DNA from: Limanda limanda
Lineage: Eukaryota > Chordata > Actinopteri > Pleuronectiformes > Pleuronectidae
Assembly: GCF_963576545.1 (NCBI RefSeq)
Contig: NC_083651.1
Location: 13,499,886 to 13,563,885, forward strand
DNA: 64,000 nt
Reading direction: 5' to 3'
Part shown: piece after piece, positions 41,872 to 47,994 of the stretch
How positions within the stretch are numbered: the first letter of the stretch is position 1
Layout of the letters: every line of letters starts with the position of its first letter
Notes under the pieces: model-generated
The model's input: the letters and a program-made list of their open reading frames with translations, nothing else
What the model was told of the DNA's origin: nothing
Database searches by the model: none
Program-made: the position numbers and the translations under genes

Positions 41872-44800
41872 GGGAAGCCCCACACGTAGGCTTCTCATCC
41901 GGGCCTGTGGTTTCCTGCAGCCGTGCACAATGGGGCTCTTCCCCTGATTGTTACAGCCGCGCGATCTCGATATCACAGCCACCATTTTGGCAGGGGATGT
42001 GCTCGCCATTTTTCTGCCCCTTATCACCGGCAGACATCTCCCCCCCCCCCCCGCCCCGGACACACGCCTTCCTCCCCCCATAAAACAATCACATTTGAGC
42101 GCTCGGTCACGTGTCTGCTTTCCATTCGGTGACCCCCACCACCCGCCGCTCGTCCACATCTGAAAAAGCAGGCTCGTGAGGGCAGGGTTTCCCAAGTAAA
42201 CCGCACCACGCATCTTCTTACACCTTTTAGTGTGAACTGCATTTCCATCCCTGTTCTCTTGTGGATATTAGGGAAAACTGGAGTGTGTTTGACCTTGTGG
42301 AATACAACACCAGAAAGGCACATGCAGCAGCAGAAACATTTATCACAATCATCCACGGAGCTGAAAAAGAGGGTAATTTGTAAAGCAGACGTTGCTGCAG
42401 AGCTGCTTCCAGATAAAGTCGGGATGTGAAGCCAAAAACGTGTCATCCCCGGCCGCGCACGAAACTCCCACAACTCACGCATCCGCCGCATCATCCCCTC
42501 ATTCCATCGCGCTCGCACACATCTTGAAATATATTCTCAGACAGGAGAATCAAAGGCCCTCAAAGGGTCCTTTACGAAACATCCTGTTAACATTTCTGCC
42601 TCAAGAGCCTTCCTTCCTCCGCCAGCGGACACTGATGAATGGTATTTGTGTGCGTGTGCGTAGAGGGGGGGGGTGTACCTACATCCATGTGCAGAGTAAT
42701 GCTTTTGCCATCATGTGCCACAGGGTTTATTTTCCTCACAAAAGTTTGATACTATATCTCAAAGCAGGACATACAGAAAACAGGATGATCTGCTGAGTCG
42801 TAAAAAACTGTCCTGTGATGTGTCACAGTGGAGTCGAACGAGCTATGACTGGTAAATGTGACGTTGTTAGTTTCGTGGTGTTGCACTGGGTTGTACTGTA
42901 AGAGATGGAGATAAAAATTAAAATAAACTATCTAGGACATTTTGAACAAGAAGTTTGTAGAATTAAAGTAGGAAAGAAAAGTTGAAATCCTGAACTGGAA
43001 CACGCATTGAGCCTTTAGTAGATCAACTGGTTTTAGTATCAGTAATATTGCGAATTTGATAATCACTTATCGCCAAGCAGAGGTCTAAAATATTTGGTGT
43101 CTCATAGGTGAGAATTTTGATTTAACATTACAGGAGTGCACTAAAACCTTGAATGAATGACATACGTACGTCCTCGACACCTTTGTGGGCTGCATCTACG
43201 AGTACTTGACTTTGTTTGGTTTGTACATGGGCTAATGTATGACATCAGCATGTTTTGTTTGAATGGAGACAATGGATGAACCGACTCACTTTGTAACTGT
43301 TATATTATTATCGTTTCCGAGCAAAATTAACTTCCTTGTTGTTTAATCGTTGGAAGAGAAGACCACAAGCAATCAAACGAGCCACTTCTGCTTCATTTAA
43401 CTCTTCTATTCTAACTTTCTAAATTCTAATGTCTCAAGTTCCTGCAACTGATCAATGCTCTCCACCGAAATGTTTTCACACCGCAAACCATTAACTGTTC
43501 GGTTTGATCGGGAGTGAGAAACCTCTCACACCTGTTATTTAGGTTCAGACTTAACTAGCACGTCCGAGGGTCCAAACAAAACAAGGTAGGTGTGAAAACG
43601 CCCTTCAATATGTTCACACTGGACTCTGGGAAAAGGTCAGGAGACATGTAGCTAATTTGGAGTAAATCGATTAAAATATTAGGTAGATTTGATAGATTGT
43701 TGGATGCAGCCGCACCCCTCATAACCCCAACAACATCAGAAAGATGCTATATGGGATCCAGGATGTTCTGAAGGAGCGGTGACAATCCTGCCACCTTAGA
43801 GAGGAAAGACTGAACCAAAGTTCAAACAGGGGTAGCGTCAGTCCGTCTTCTTCAAGGTAATAATCGTGTCGCACTCGCTTGTTCACATAAAGAGTCATGA
43901 AAAGTCGGGTCCGAATTAAAAAGTTAAGGATTTGAAAATGACCTGAAAAATCTGTGTGTTGGGAGAAGGTTTCAGATGCTGTTCGATGATCCTTGAAGCA
44001 ATGAGGCCTCTAAGGTGTTGCCCTCTTCCTGTTGAAGGGTCAAACAGCATTAGAACCCCCCCCCTCCTGACTTTTCAGACAATTGGACGGTCATGTCGCG
44101 AGTGGTCAACTGTGTGAAAGTGAGAAAGTAATAAAACTTTGACCCAACATGACAGGGCTGAGTCCTACTCCCTTGGACGTTAAAATCTGGAAAACAACTA
44201 AATTGAATCCCACATACAGAATATCTTGAGAATCACATTTTCAATGATCAGGGGGAATTCCAAATGTAAGAAAATCACGCGGAGTGAGATGGTGGGAAAG
44301 AGTTGAGCAGCACAGAGGCGGGGGTCTGCTTCAAAGAAGTAAATCATTCCCGAGGGTTTGATTTGGGTTTGATATTAAACAGAAACAGACACGGCGAAGA
44401 TTGAGAAAGTCTGTGTCAGATGGGAAACCTCATACAGTGACACTGGATCTGTTACCACTTCCTGCAGCATTTTACATGTCAAATCAGGCCTCTAACCAGC
44501 TCAGAATCCTCCAGCTCACGACTCAAACTTGTTTTTCTTTCAACAACATCTTTAACGCAGACACAGGGAGATATTTCTCTGAAAGTCAGATGCTGTTTTT
44601 TACGTCACATTCAGAAACTGAAGCTGTCTTGTTTTTTGTAAAAACACTGTGAGCCATTTCTTCACTGGAGAGTTAATTTGCCTGCACTTAGCACATGGAT
44701 GCTGCCCAAACTAAAATTTGCCTCCAGCCTCCGAGTGTCACCACCTTGGAGCGAAGCTGCACAATTAACAGAGGAGCCGAGCCCGGTCACACGCTTTTAA

Positions 44801-47267
44801 TCGAGCGAAATCTGATAAAGCGAGACACAACGGAGCCTTTTCATCACACCCGATAAATAACTTTTCATCTGACAGTCTTGTGTATGATATTAAATTTCGG
44901 ACTGAGTCACTGAACATCTGACATCCAGCACAAGCTGCAACTTACCAAAAAACTAAACATAACACAGTGTGCAGAGTCAGTGTCACATGAGTGTTTGGTC
45001 TCCTAATAGGAGACGAAAACAAACTCACAACAACCATTTCCAGTTTGTTGCAGTCGAACATCATCATCATCTAATGGAACATCTGTCAAAACGTTTGTGA
45101 CGACTTGTGGGACTAAGGTAAAATCCAGGAGGAGGCTTTTTACACATGTAGGCGTATAAAAACAACATCTCCATTTACATGAGTAGGAGGGTCATTTCCA
45201 AAGTGGGAACAGTGAAGTGTAAAGTCAGCAAACACAGAGCTGCTCCGCTGATAATGAATCTGTATTTTGTCCAACAACAGGATGTGCACCATGGGTCCAA
45301 ACCCCCAAAGACTTTCCACACTCAGGGCTTGATCTACTAAGATCCCAAATAATTGCATTATAACAGATTGCACGTTGGGTTGGTGGGAGCGTTTTGCAGG
45401 TGATCTACTAAGAATTATTGCGTAAATGATAACAGATGCAAACATGGTAGAGGCAGTAGTATTTAAAGACGTGTTTTGCGTGTGTTACTGGTTTCCGGCA
45501 TGGAGCATTAGGGAGAGAAAAGCGGAATTTAAGGAGAAGAGGAGAGGAGGAGAATCCTTGGATAGGTCTGGATTATTTTTGCTTGTGTTAATCCAAACAT
45601 GCTAACACGAGCAGAGAAAACATTTATTCTGCACGCAATCCTCAGTGTAGACCGTTAGTAGATCAGGCCCTAAGTGCCTGTACATTTTCAATTAGCTCAC
45701 GAAAACAAATATCACGAAAAGTTCAACTTGGCTGAGGTTCATTCTGAATCTGTGACACAAACATTCACAATCTTGAACAGGACGACAGAACTATGATATC
45801 CCACCAAATGAACCTCAATGAACCGACTGAGCCCATGAGCCAATAGAGCAGGATTATTTACAAGCAGCGAACGACCAGGTGCTTTGATGACGTCTCTATG
45901 ACACAAGTGGCCTGAAACCACAGGAATACAAACATCATTTAAAGAACAATAACAATACGGAGAGATGACACAACTCAGGAACTTCTGCTGGTAAAGGCCG
46001 ATGATGAAATCTTCAGACTCAAGTCAAGGACTGGCATTAATCAGTTGTTTATAATGCAAACAAAACACAGCGATTGCATCATGTCCTCTAGCCAAGTGCC
46101 AAACCTCAGCAATACCAAATTTACAGTAAAGAAAAGGTCTGAACTTAGCCTTGAGCTAAAAACCATGGATACAGGACAGTTGGACTTGAAAATGTTCCGG
46201 TCATTTGGGATATTTCAGACTGACCGACACATGGAGATAAAACGTTACAAGCACAGAGACGATGACAACTGTAAACTCAAACAGATCATCATGTCCACTG
46301 AGGTCATGACCTCACCTCTCCACTCAACCCCTGTCAGGTCAATTGGTCGAGAAAAGCACAACATGAAGCCAACGACGTCACATAACTGTTTATTACCTCA
46401 GGCAAGAGGTTATGCTTTCACCTGCGTCTGTCTGTTTGTTTGTTTGTTCGTTTGTTGAGGCATAAACAGCCCTGAAATAATTTAAACCCATTGCGTTTCC
46501 ATGTGGATCTGGTTAAAGTTGCAGAGCTATGAACTTTTTTATCACTCTTCCCAACACTATGAGTCATTTTCGGAGAGTTTAGTCAGTTTCTCATGAAATA
46601 ATGTGGATATTGATGGGAAGCGACAGACACATTTTTCGTGTTGAGTCTATGACGCGATGTTCAAATCCACTTAATAAACCAGAAGTGTTTGTTCTCTAGG
46701 AATGTGCTCTAGTGCTGTTTTAGCTCATTTTGCAACACACAAAACATTGGGAAAGTGCTAATTTCAAACAGAAACATTGCAACATGCTTCATTTCTCAAG
46801 AAACTGCTGCTCTGAGTATGACTGCGATGATCTACCAGAATGCCAAGCCAAGAAAAAACCCTCCTACTGAAGGAACTCCCCAAACAGACACTCCCACAAT
46901 CAGCAGGTCTGCATGTGTGTGTGTGTGTTAATGTGTGTGTTAATGTGTGCGTTAATGTGTGCGCAAAGCAGCTCCAAGACAACCAAATTATCCAAAAGTT
47001 TCGTTTTCAATCCACACGTTAATTGTCAACAGGTTTTTTACGCACAAATAAAACTCAAAACAAAGTGGGGAGAGGAAACTTACCGCGTTCGCTCCTGAGA
47101 GCAGGATGGCGCAGAAGAGGCACAGAAGCAGCAGCCTGGAATCAATGGAAAGGACATGATCAATAATGCTTATCAGTAGATCCTGATCGGTTTATGCTGT
47201 TCAGTGAAGTGTGCTCGTATTTTGTGTACCTCAGGTTCTTCGGTCCTCCGGTGTGTTGTTCCTGCAT
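1..47267 (-). CDS. Type IV collagen alpha chain, alpha2/4/6 class (col4a4 favoured); 5' 31 coding exons, 3' part outside window
   Basis: This encodes a secreted basement-membrane collagen chain. Thirty-one coding exons with GT-AG introns join in one frame without a stop into about 924 residues; family chains are about 1,700, so the distal helix and NC1 domain lie beyond base 1. Residues 1-30 are a signal peptide. Residues 31-57 hold the 7S cysteines (C39, C44, C48, C50). The Gly-X-Y helix follows, with about ten interruptions. The [18 protein letters not shown] segment and the CNGT site mark the alpha2/4/6 class. The [14 protein letters not shown] start resembles alpha4. The GEIFGA segment and lone C625 resemble alpha6/alpha4. 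The 30-triplet uninterrupted run before GEIFGA and the spacing of several interruptions resemble alpha2. Comparisons are from memory, so the class is firm and the paralogue is not. Introns 2 and 3 are very long; the others are about 1 kb or less. The gene looks intact. Confidence 0.9.
154..297 (-). CDS. Type IV collagen, coding exon 30
   Basis: Sixteen triplets (residues 866-913), starting [13 protein letters not shown] and ending GQSGLK. Only two prolines in 48 residues. Phase 1 at both ends (CCCAG acceptor, GTGAGA donor). Confidence 0.92.
416..586 (-). CDS. Type IV collagen, coding exon 29
   Basis: Residues 809-865, uninterrupted helix starting [10 protein letters not shown] and ending GVPGMK. 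Phase 1 at both ends. Donor GTTTGT is weak but is the only one that keeps the Gly-X-Y frame. Confidence 0.9.
690..851 (-). CDS. Type IV collagen, coding exon 28
   Basis: Residues 755-808, an uninterrupted run of triplets from [13 protein letters not shown] to GATGQP. Phase 1 at both ends (ACCAG acceptor, GTGAGG donor). Confidence 0.92.
987..1208 (-). CDS. Type IV collagen, coding exon 27 (RGD, GEIFGA break)
   Basis: Residues 681-754, the longest exon here (222 bp). It starts [13 protein letters not shown], giving a third RGD at 686-688. The break GEIFGAST resembles alpha6 GDIFGAEN and alpha2 GEVLGAQP. Phase 1 at both ends (TAAAG acceptor, GTTAGT donor). Confidence 0.9.
1330..1428 (-). CDS. 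Type IV collagen, coding exon 26
   Basis: Residues 648-680, uninterrupted helix from [13 protein letters not shown] to GRTGPP. Only three prolines in 33 residues. Phase 1 at both ends (ACCAG acceptor, GTACGG donor). Confidence 0.9.
1521..1595 (-). CDS. Type IV collagen, coding exon 25 (lone helix cysteine)
   Basis: Residues 623-647: GPCNALPG, then seven helical triplets. C625 lies in a short break where alpha4 (SCNVTYP) and alpha6 (LPCIIP) also have one cysteine; human alpha2 has a much longer two-cysteine insert. This argues against plain alpha2. Phase 1 at both ends (GTAACT donor). Confidence 0.89.
1596..2341 (-). other. Intron 24 of the minus-strand collagen gene
   Basis: 746 bp between exons 24 and 25. 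No repeat or exon recognised. Confidence 0.8.
2342..2525 (-). CDS. Type IV collagen, coding exon 24
   Basis: Residues 562-622. GEGPW is a short break, eight triplets follow, then the break GAVLGALK, then [16 protein letters not shown]. The eight-triplet spacing and the KGQRGxPGD segment match alpha2. GAACAG acceptor, GTAAGA donor, phase 1 out. Confidence 0.9.
2665..2771 (-). CDS. Type IV collagen, coding exon 23
   Basis: Twelve uninterrupted triplets (residues 526-561), starting [10 protein letters not shown] and ending GSRGPT. Phase 1 in, phase 0 out (GTGAGT donor). Twelve triplets before the next break is the spacing I recall for alpha2 and alpha6. Confidence 0.9.
2930..3002 (-). CDS. Type IV collagen, coding exon 22
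   Basis: Residues 502-525: [18 protein letters not shown], then the six-residue break NVATQK, equal in length to the break at this point in alpha2 and alpha4. Donor GTGCAG is unusual but gives the phase 1 needed by exon 23. Confidence 0.85.
3131..3282 (-). CDS. Type IV collagen, coding exon 21 (Cys-X-Cys and RGD)
   Basis: Residues 451-501, beginning [16 protein letters not shown]456 and C458 form the C-x-C break found in alpha2, alpha4 and alpha6 (CRC, CAC). The helix then resumes with [13 protein letters not shown], holding a second RGD at 474-476. Phase 1 in, phase 0 out (GTAAGA). Confidence 0.92.
3364..3435 (-). CDS. Type IV collagen, coding exon 20
   Basis: Residues 427-450: the end of a break (WAEVFK), then [18 protein letters not shown]. 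Phase 1 at both ends; the split Trp codon (T|GG) fits exon 19 exactly. Confidence 0.87.
3562..3711 (-). CDS. Type IV collagen, coding exon 19
   Basis: Residues 377-426. It completes the break with VWDFF, then [20 protein letters not shown] is a four-residue break like alpha2 ALYG, and the exon ends with GPTQT. Phase 1 at both ends (CTCAG acceptor, GTGAGA donor). The exon runs open across the whole coding stretch. Confidence 0.9.
3798..3911 (-). CDS. Type IV collagen, coding exon 18
   Basis: Residues 339-376: nine triplets from [10 protein letters not shown], then GRP and the start of a break, ASDTQQQ. Phase 1 at both ends (AAAAG acceptor, GTCAGT donor). Neighbouring exons confirm the frame. 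Confidence 0.88.
3912..4579 (-). other. Intron 17 of the minus-strand collagen gene
   Basis: 668 bp. Its only notable content is the TG array at 4481-4523, close to the 3' end of exon 17 on the minus strand. Confidence 0.8.
4481..4523. repeat. TG microsatellite
   Basis: Pure (TG)n of 43 bp in intron 17. Confidence 0.95.
4580..4643 (-). CDS. Type IV collagen, coding exon 17 (interruption)
   Basis: Residues 318-338: GVRGEPGEL, then the break [12 protein letters not shown] with two tryptophans. The exon ends one base into an Ala codon (GTACGT donor), so intron 17 is phase 1 and the frame changes to split codons. Known alpha2 and alpha4 chains have a Pro/Ser-rich break here. Confidence 0.85.
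4644..5657 (-). other. Intron 16 of the minus-strand collagen gene
   Basis: 1,014 bp, AT-rich, between exons 16 and 17. No exon, element or clear repeat seen. Confidence 0.8.
5658..5702 (-). CDS. Type IV collagen, coding exon 16
   Basis: Five triplets, [15 protein letters not shown] (residues 303-317), with only one proline. TACAG acceptor, GTGAGA donor. Its downstream intron is the last of the unbroken series of phase-0 introns. Confidence 0.88.
5795..5830 (-). CDS. Type IV collagen, coding exon 15
   Basis: Four triplets, [12 protein letters not shown] (residues 291-302). CCAG acceptor, GTATGT donor, phase 0. Confidence 0.87.
5925..5966 (-). CDS. Type IV collagen, coding exon 14
   Basis: Residues 277-290, [14 protein letters not shown]. 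It begins inside a five-residue break (GDV-NQ-G) that matches the GISLK break of alpha2, after which GxxGFPGxRG follows in both. This alignment supports the CTCAG acceptor over a later AG. Donor GTCAGC, phase 0. Confidence 0.85.
6080..6124 (-). CDS. Type IV collagen, coding exon 13
   Basis: Five triplets, [15 protein letters not shown] (residues 262-276), charged and Lys/Glu-rich. GTAG acceptor, GTATGT donor, phase 0. Confidence 0.88.
6266..6343 (-). CDS. Type IV collagen, coding exon 12 (long interruption with sequon)
   Basis: Residues 236-261: [10 protein letters not shown], then the interruption [17 protein letters not shown]246-S-T is a potential N-glycosylation site. Known alpha2-class chains have a longer, proline- and aromatic-rich break at this place. 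Donor GTCTGT is weaker than its neighbours, but the frame fits. Confidence 0.85.
6344..7297 (-). other. Intron 11 of the minus-strand collagen gene
   Basis: 954 bp, AT-rich. Apart from a dispersed-repeat fragment at 6838-6960 I see nothing in it. Confidence 0.8.
6838..6960 (+). repeat. Dispersed repeat family, copy 1
   Basis: TTCATGGATCCCGATGAAAC, then TTTAGGGGACTGATATTTATGAG and GTGCAATTTGGTGCAGATTCAAAT. The same blocks occur at 30575-30905 on the other strand and in part at 56620-56790. Probably the degraded tail of a retroelement; class not determined. Confidence 0.55.
7298..7339 (-). CDS. Type IV collagen, coding exon 11 (short interruption, RGD)
   Basis: Residues 222-235, [21 protein letters not shown] breaks the triplet pattern at a position where alpha2, alpha4 and alpha6 all have a short interruption. 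R232-G-D is the first of three RGD tripeptides. GCAG acceptor, GTGAGT donor, phase 0. Confidence 0.87.
7476..7511 (-). CDS. Type IV collagen, coding exon 10
   Basis: Four triplets, [12 protein letters not shown] (residues 210-221), the most proline-rich short exon in the window. GAAAG acceptor, GTAACG donor, phase 0. Confidence 0.86.
7601..7654 (-). CDS. Type IV collagen, coding exon 9
   Basis: Six triplets (residues 192-209), [23 protein letters not shown] acceptor, GTGAAA donor, phase 0. Uninterrupted helix. Confidence 0.88.
7736..7771 (-). CDS. Type IV collagen, coding exon 8
   Basis: Four triplets, [12 protein letters not shown] (residues 180-191), restarting the helix. GCAG acceptor, GTAAGA donor, phase 0. 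Too short to be seen as an open reading frame; placed by splice sites and frame. Confidence 0.88.
7904..7972 (-). CDS. Type IV collagen, coding exon 7 (end of 7S helix, interruption)
   Basis: Residues 157-179: four triplets ending GDS, then the non-collagenous stretch [11 protein letters not shown]. This is the first helix interruption after the 7S region, at the place where alpha2 has a similar Arg-rich interruption. The donor is GTGAGT, phase 0. Confidence 0.9.
8058..8174 (-). CDS. Type IV collagen, coding exon 6 (7S helix with Cys-Asn-Gly-Thr)
   Basis: Thirteen triplets (residues 118-156), beginning [21 protein letters not shown]134 and the N135-G-T sequon match the conserved 7S cysteine and N-glycosylation site of alpha2 and alpha6 chains. 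Splice sites are CTGCAG and GTAAGT, phase 0. Confidence 0.93.
8277..8321 (-). CDS. Type IV collagen, coding exon 5 (7S helix)
   Basis: Five triplets, [15 protein letters not shown] (residues 103-117), with a GTAAGT donor. As I recall it, the matching segment of human alpha4 is almost the same (GPTGVPGFPGLDGIP). A 15-codon exon here is typical of the family. Confidence 0.93.
8415..8549 (-). CDS. Type IV collagen, coding exon 4 (7S helix)
   Basis: Fifteen perfect Gly-X-Y triplets (residues 58-102), starting [10 protein letters not shown] and ending GPKGSV. Phase 0 at both ends. This follows directly from the PEKGAR end of exon 3, as in known alpha2-class chains, so no exon appears to be missing in the 17-kb intron. 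Confidence 0.92.
10689..10738. repeat. TG microsatellite
   Basis: Pure (GT)n of about 50 bp in intron 3. Confidence 0.95.
14050..14285. repeat. Purine-rich tract (degenerate GGAA/AAGG)
   Basis: About 235 bp strongly biased to A and G, with many GGAAGG, AGAAAG and GGAGG words. Probably an eroded microsatellite. It produces the long Ser/Phe-rich frames on the minus strand, which are not genes. Confidence 0.65.
15354..15383. repeat. TG microsatellite
   Basis: About 30 bp of (GT)n in intron 3; a short GA/GT run lies at about 15124-15158. Confidence 0.9.
17700..17770 (+). mobile_element. Degraded tRNA-derived SINE fragment
   Basis: GGCGCAGGAGGAAGAGCGG (box A-like), then GGTTCGATGCC (box B-like), closer together than in the 36-kb copy, as if part of the middle were deleted. 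Similar to that copy but in the opposite orientation. Confidence 0.5.
19163..19479. mobile_element. MITE with 21-bp terminal inverted repeats
   Basis: The left end is AAAGCGACACTATGCAACTT plus T (19163-19183). The right end (19459-19479) reverse-complements to the same sequence with one mismatch. The 317-bp element has no open frame of note, and no target duplication is evident. Confidence 0.7.
22604..22834. repeat. Diverged direct duplication (two units about 153 bp apart)
   Basis: GAATGGAAGACCAATGTTCA at 22604 and GAATGGAAGTCCGATGTTAA at 22757 each lead into a stretch ending AGGGAGATATTTGGCCCTA or AGGGAAATATCTGGCTCTA. Probably part of an old repeat element. Confidence 0.5.
23415..23441. 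repeat. 27-base G homopolymer
   Basis: Twenty-seven consecutive G on the plus strand inside intron 3. On the minus strand, which is the gene's sense strand, this is a C run. Confidence 0.8.
25722..25802 (-). CDS. Type IV collagen, coding exon 3 (7S cysteine segment)
   Basis: Residues 31-57 run [19 protein letters not shown] and then CFPEKGAR. The four cysteines (39, 44, 48, 50) form the non-collagenous head of the 7S domain, which cross-links four protomers in basement membrane. The PCGGRDC motif is diagnostic of alpha2/4/6 chains. Both splice sites are clean (GACAG acceptor, GTAAGT donor, phase 0). The exon is isolated between a 21-kb and a 17-kb intron. Confidence 0.92.
26328..26381. repeat. 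AC microsatellite
   Basis: (AC)n of 54 bp in intron 2, about 0.5 kb from exon 3. Confidence 0.95.
29413..29647 (+). mobile_element. Inverted-repeat element, copy A of a two-copy family
   Basis: Begins with AATAAAGAAGGACGACATGAC, carries CCCCAAAAGTGAAGCCAAAG and GGCTGCAGTATAGGTCAT, and ends GTCCATCTTTATTCACAGTC-TAT, a degraded inverted copy of its start. Copy B at 39009-39361 has the same internal blocks on the other strand. Confidence 0.65.
30575..30905 (-). repeat. Dispersed repeat family, copy 2 (longest)
   Basis: On the minus strand, GAGGTTATGTTTTCACCCCT, a GTTTGTTTT-rich stretch, AGCAGGATTATG, TTTCCATGAAACTTGGTGGA, then TTTAGGGGACGGATATTTAT and GCGCAATTTGGTGCTGCTTG. It links the blocks found separately in the other copies, and so shows they are one family. 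Confidence 0.6.
31600..31679. repeat. AC microsatellite
   Basis: (CA)n of 80 bp in intron 2. It causes the His/Thr-repeat frames seen on translation. Confidence 0.95.
32630..33121. mobile_element. MITE with TTAA target duplication and perfect terminal inverted repeats
   Basis: The left end (32634-32658) reads AGGGACTCTTACCTTTGTTG plus CATTT. The right end (33093-33117) is its exact reverse complement over 25 bases. Each end is flanked by TTAA (32630-32633, 33118-33121), the target preferred by piggyBac-type transposases. The core is 484 bp and has no transposase frame. Perfect termini suggest a fairly recent insertion. Confidence 0.85.
36021..36125 (-). mobile_element. tRNA-derived SINE remnant
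   Basis: On the minus strand GGCTCAGGAGGTAGAGCGG resembles an RNA polymerase III box A and GGGTTGATCCCA a box B. AAGTGTCCTTGGCCAAGATA follows. This order matches a SINE-like repeat common in teleosts. Mutated and short, so not active. Confidence 0.65.
39009..39361 (-). mobile_element. Inverted-repeat element, copy B of a two-copy family
   Basis: On the minus strand it reads GGCATGACAGCTCTCCAAAA, then GTGAACCCAAAG, GGCAGGCTGCAGTATAGGTC, and ends near ATAGTCT-type bases at 39011. It is longer than copy A. The outer end carries an AT dinucleotide run (about 39341-39361). Confidence 0.65.
40461..40508. repeat. 11-bp minisatellite
   Basis: About four tandem units of CTCACCTCCTG, the last one altered. 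Confidence 0.8.
41776..41868. repeat. AC microsatellite
   Basis: (AC)n of 93 bp in intron 2, directly beside the CpG-rich block; a shorter array lies at 41638-41659. Confidence 0.95.
41880..42530. promoter_or_regulatory. CpG-rich segment in intron 2, possible regulatory element or alternative promoter
   Basis: Unlike the AT-rich surroundings, this block has many CpG (CCGCGCGATCTCGAT, CCGCCCCGG, GAGCGCTCGGTCACGTG, CCCGCCGCTCG, CCGGCCGCGCACG), a C13 run (42040-42052) and GCCACCATTTTGG/GCCATTTTT words like YY1 sites. It lies about 5 kb inside the minus-strand gene. The function is inferred only from composition. Confidence 0.35.
45323..45672. mobile_element. MITE, hAT-like ends
   Basis: Termini CAGGGCTTGATCTACTAA and TTAGTAGATCAGGCCCTA are inverted copies with two mismatches, about 350 bp apart. 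The CAGGG start is typical of hAT transposons. A second GATCTACTAAGA lies inside at about 45411. I do not see a clear 8-bp target duplication, so the superfamily is tentative. Confidence 0.65.
46404..46640 (+). repeat. Possible dispersed repeat family, copy 5
   Basis: AAGAGGTTATGCTTTCACCT, then a GTTTGTTTGTTTG run (46434-46455), as at the start of the 30.6-30.9 kb copy. The remainder is too diverged to align by eye. Confidence 0.35.
46913..46962. repeat. 12-bp minisatellite (TGTGTGTGTTAA type)
   Basis: Four imperfect units of about 12 bp with TGTGTG(T/C)GTTAA, about 120 bp beyond the donor side of coding exon 2 of the minus-strand gene. Confidence 0.7.
47084..47135 (-). CDS. Type IV collagen, coding exon 2 (signal-peptide core)
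   Basis: Encodes the hydrophobic core [17 protein letters not shown] (residues 14-30), completing the Arg codon from exon 1. The acceptor is TTCCAG and the donor GTAAGT. Cleavage is expected near SGANA, just before the 7S segment. As I recall the family, alpha2-class genes split the signal peptide over two exons in the same way. Confidence 0.85.
47230..47267 (-). CDS. Type IV collagen, coding exon 1 (start codon, residues 1-12)
   Basis: Encodes [12 protein letters not shown] plus two bases of an Arg codon, then a GTACAC donor, so intron 1 is phase 2. The ATG has A at -3. No other ATG joins in frame to the hydrophobic exon 2, which is why I chose this start. Any untranslated 5' exon cannot be seen. 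Confidence 0.8.
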
Positions 47268-47994
47268 GGTTCCTTTTACGCGCACCGCAAACGTTAGTCC
47301 CACGCCGCGTAATTCTTCTACAGCATGACCTGAGGCACAACAACACCCCCAATGTCACCAATACAACTGAATCATGAGCCCACACGTCTGAACTGCGTTA
47401 TTAGAGTATAATAAATATAAATAATTTATATATAAATATACATTTTTTCTTATTAAGAAGTTTTTCGACACCTGCCTCGCATGGATCCACCCTCAGTTAA
47501 CACGCACATGAAAAGGTGATCAAACAGTAATTTCGTATCATCTTAATAAAACGCATTACTTACAGTCACCCCAGTCGAAATCTCAAGGGGAAGAGATGCG
47601 CGGGCTCCCGGACTGAAAACCTCCAGGTGACCGGATCAACCGTGGCACCACAAAAAAAAAGCCAACGCTTCTCAAATATTATCACAAAATCAGGCAAAGT
47701 GTGCAGCGTAGTCCCTGAACGTTACCGAGAGAAGTCAGAGTGTTTGTATCTGCAGGGTCGGGTCTCTTTGCATGAGGGTGAGGGTGGTCGTTTTTTTGGG
47801 AGGGGGGTGTGGTGCTGCACCAACAAGCCACCAAGTTGCACTGATCAGAACCTCACATCGTCTCGGACTAACATGCAGCCAAACGTGCTGCCTGAGCTCC
47901 GACGATAAGCCCCAGACTCCACAGGAGAGAGAGGACCAGAAGCGGTCACCAGGCGGTGGTTAGTGGGCACTCGGCACCGTTACGCACCGTCAAC
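47268..47994. promoter_or_regulatory. Shared bidirectional promoter and 5' leaders of the two collagen genes
   Basis: This 727-bp interval separates two divergent collagen-type signal peptides. Paired COL4 genes are known to share such a promoter. It holds an AT-rich block (about 47400-47455, with TATATAAATATA-like runs) and a G-rich box at 47798-47812, similar in kind to the GC/CTC boxes described for COL4 promoters. Transcription starts, and any untranslated exon, cannot be placed from sequence. Confidence 0.75.

Larger units (their letters stand above)
25803..47083 (-). other. Intron 2 of the minus-strand collagen gene (21.3 kb)
   Basis: Separates the signal-peptide exon from the 7S cysteine exon. 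No coding exon is needed between them, because residues join correctly. It contains AC arrays (26328-26381, 31600-31679, 41776-41868), two MITE-like elements, both copies of the 29.4/39.0-kb family, a SINE remnant and a CpG-rich block at 41.9-42.5 kb. Confidence 0.85.

Noticed and set aside
41669..42518. Long frames around 41.7-42.5 kb
   Set aside because: Part is translated AC repeat and the rest is CpG-rich sequence with few stops. There is no conserved protein feature.
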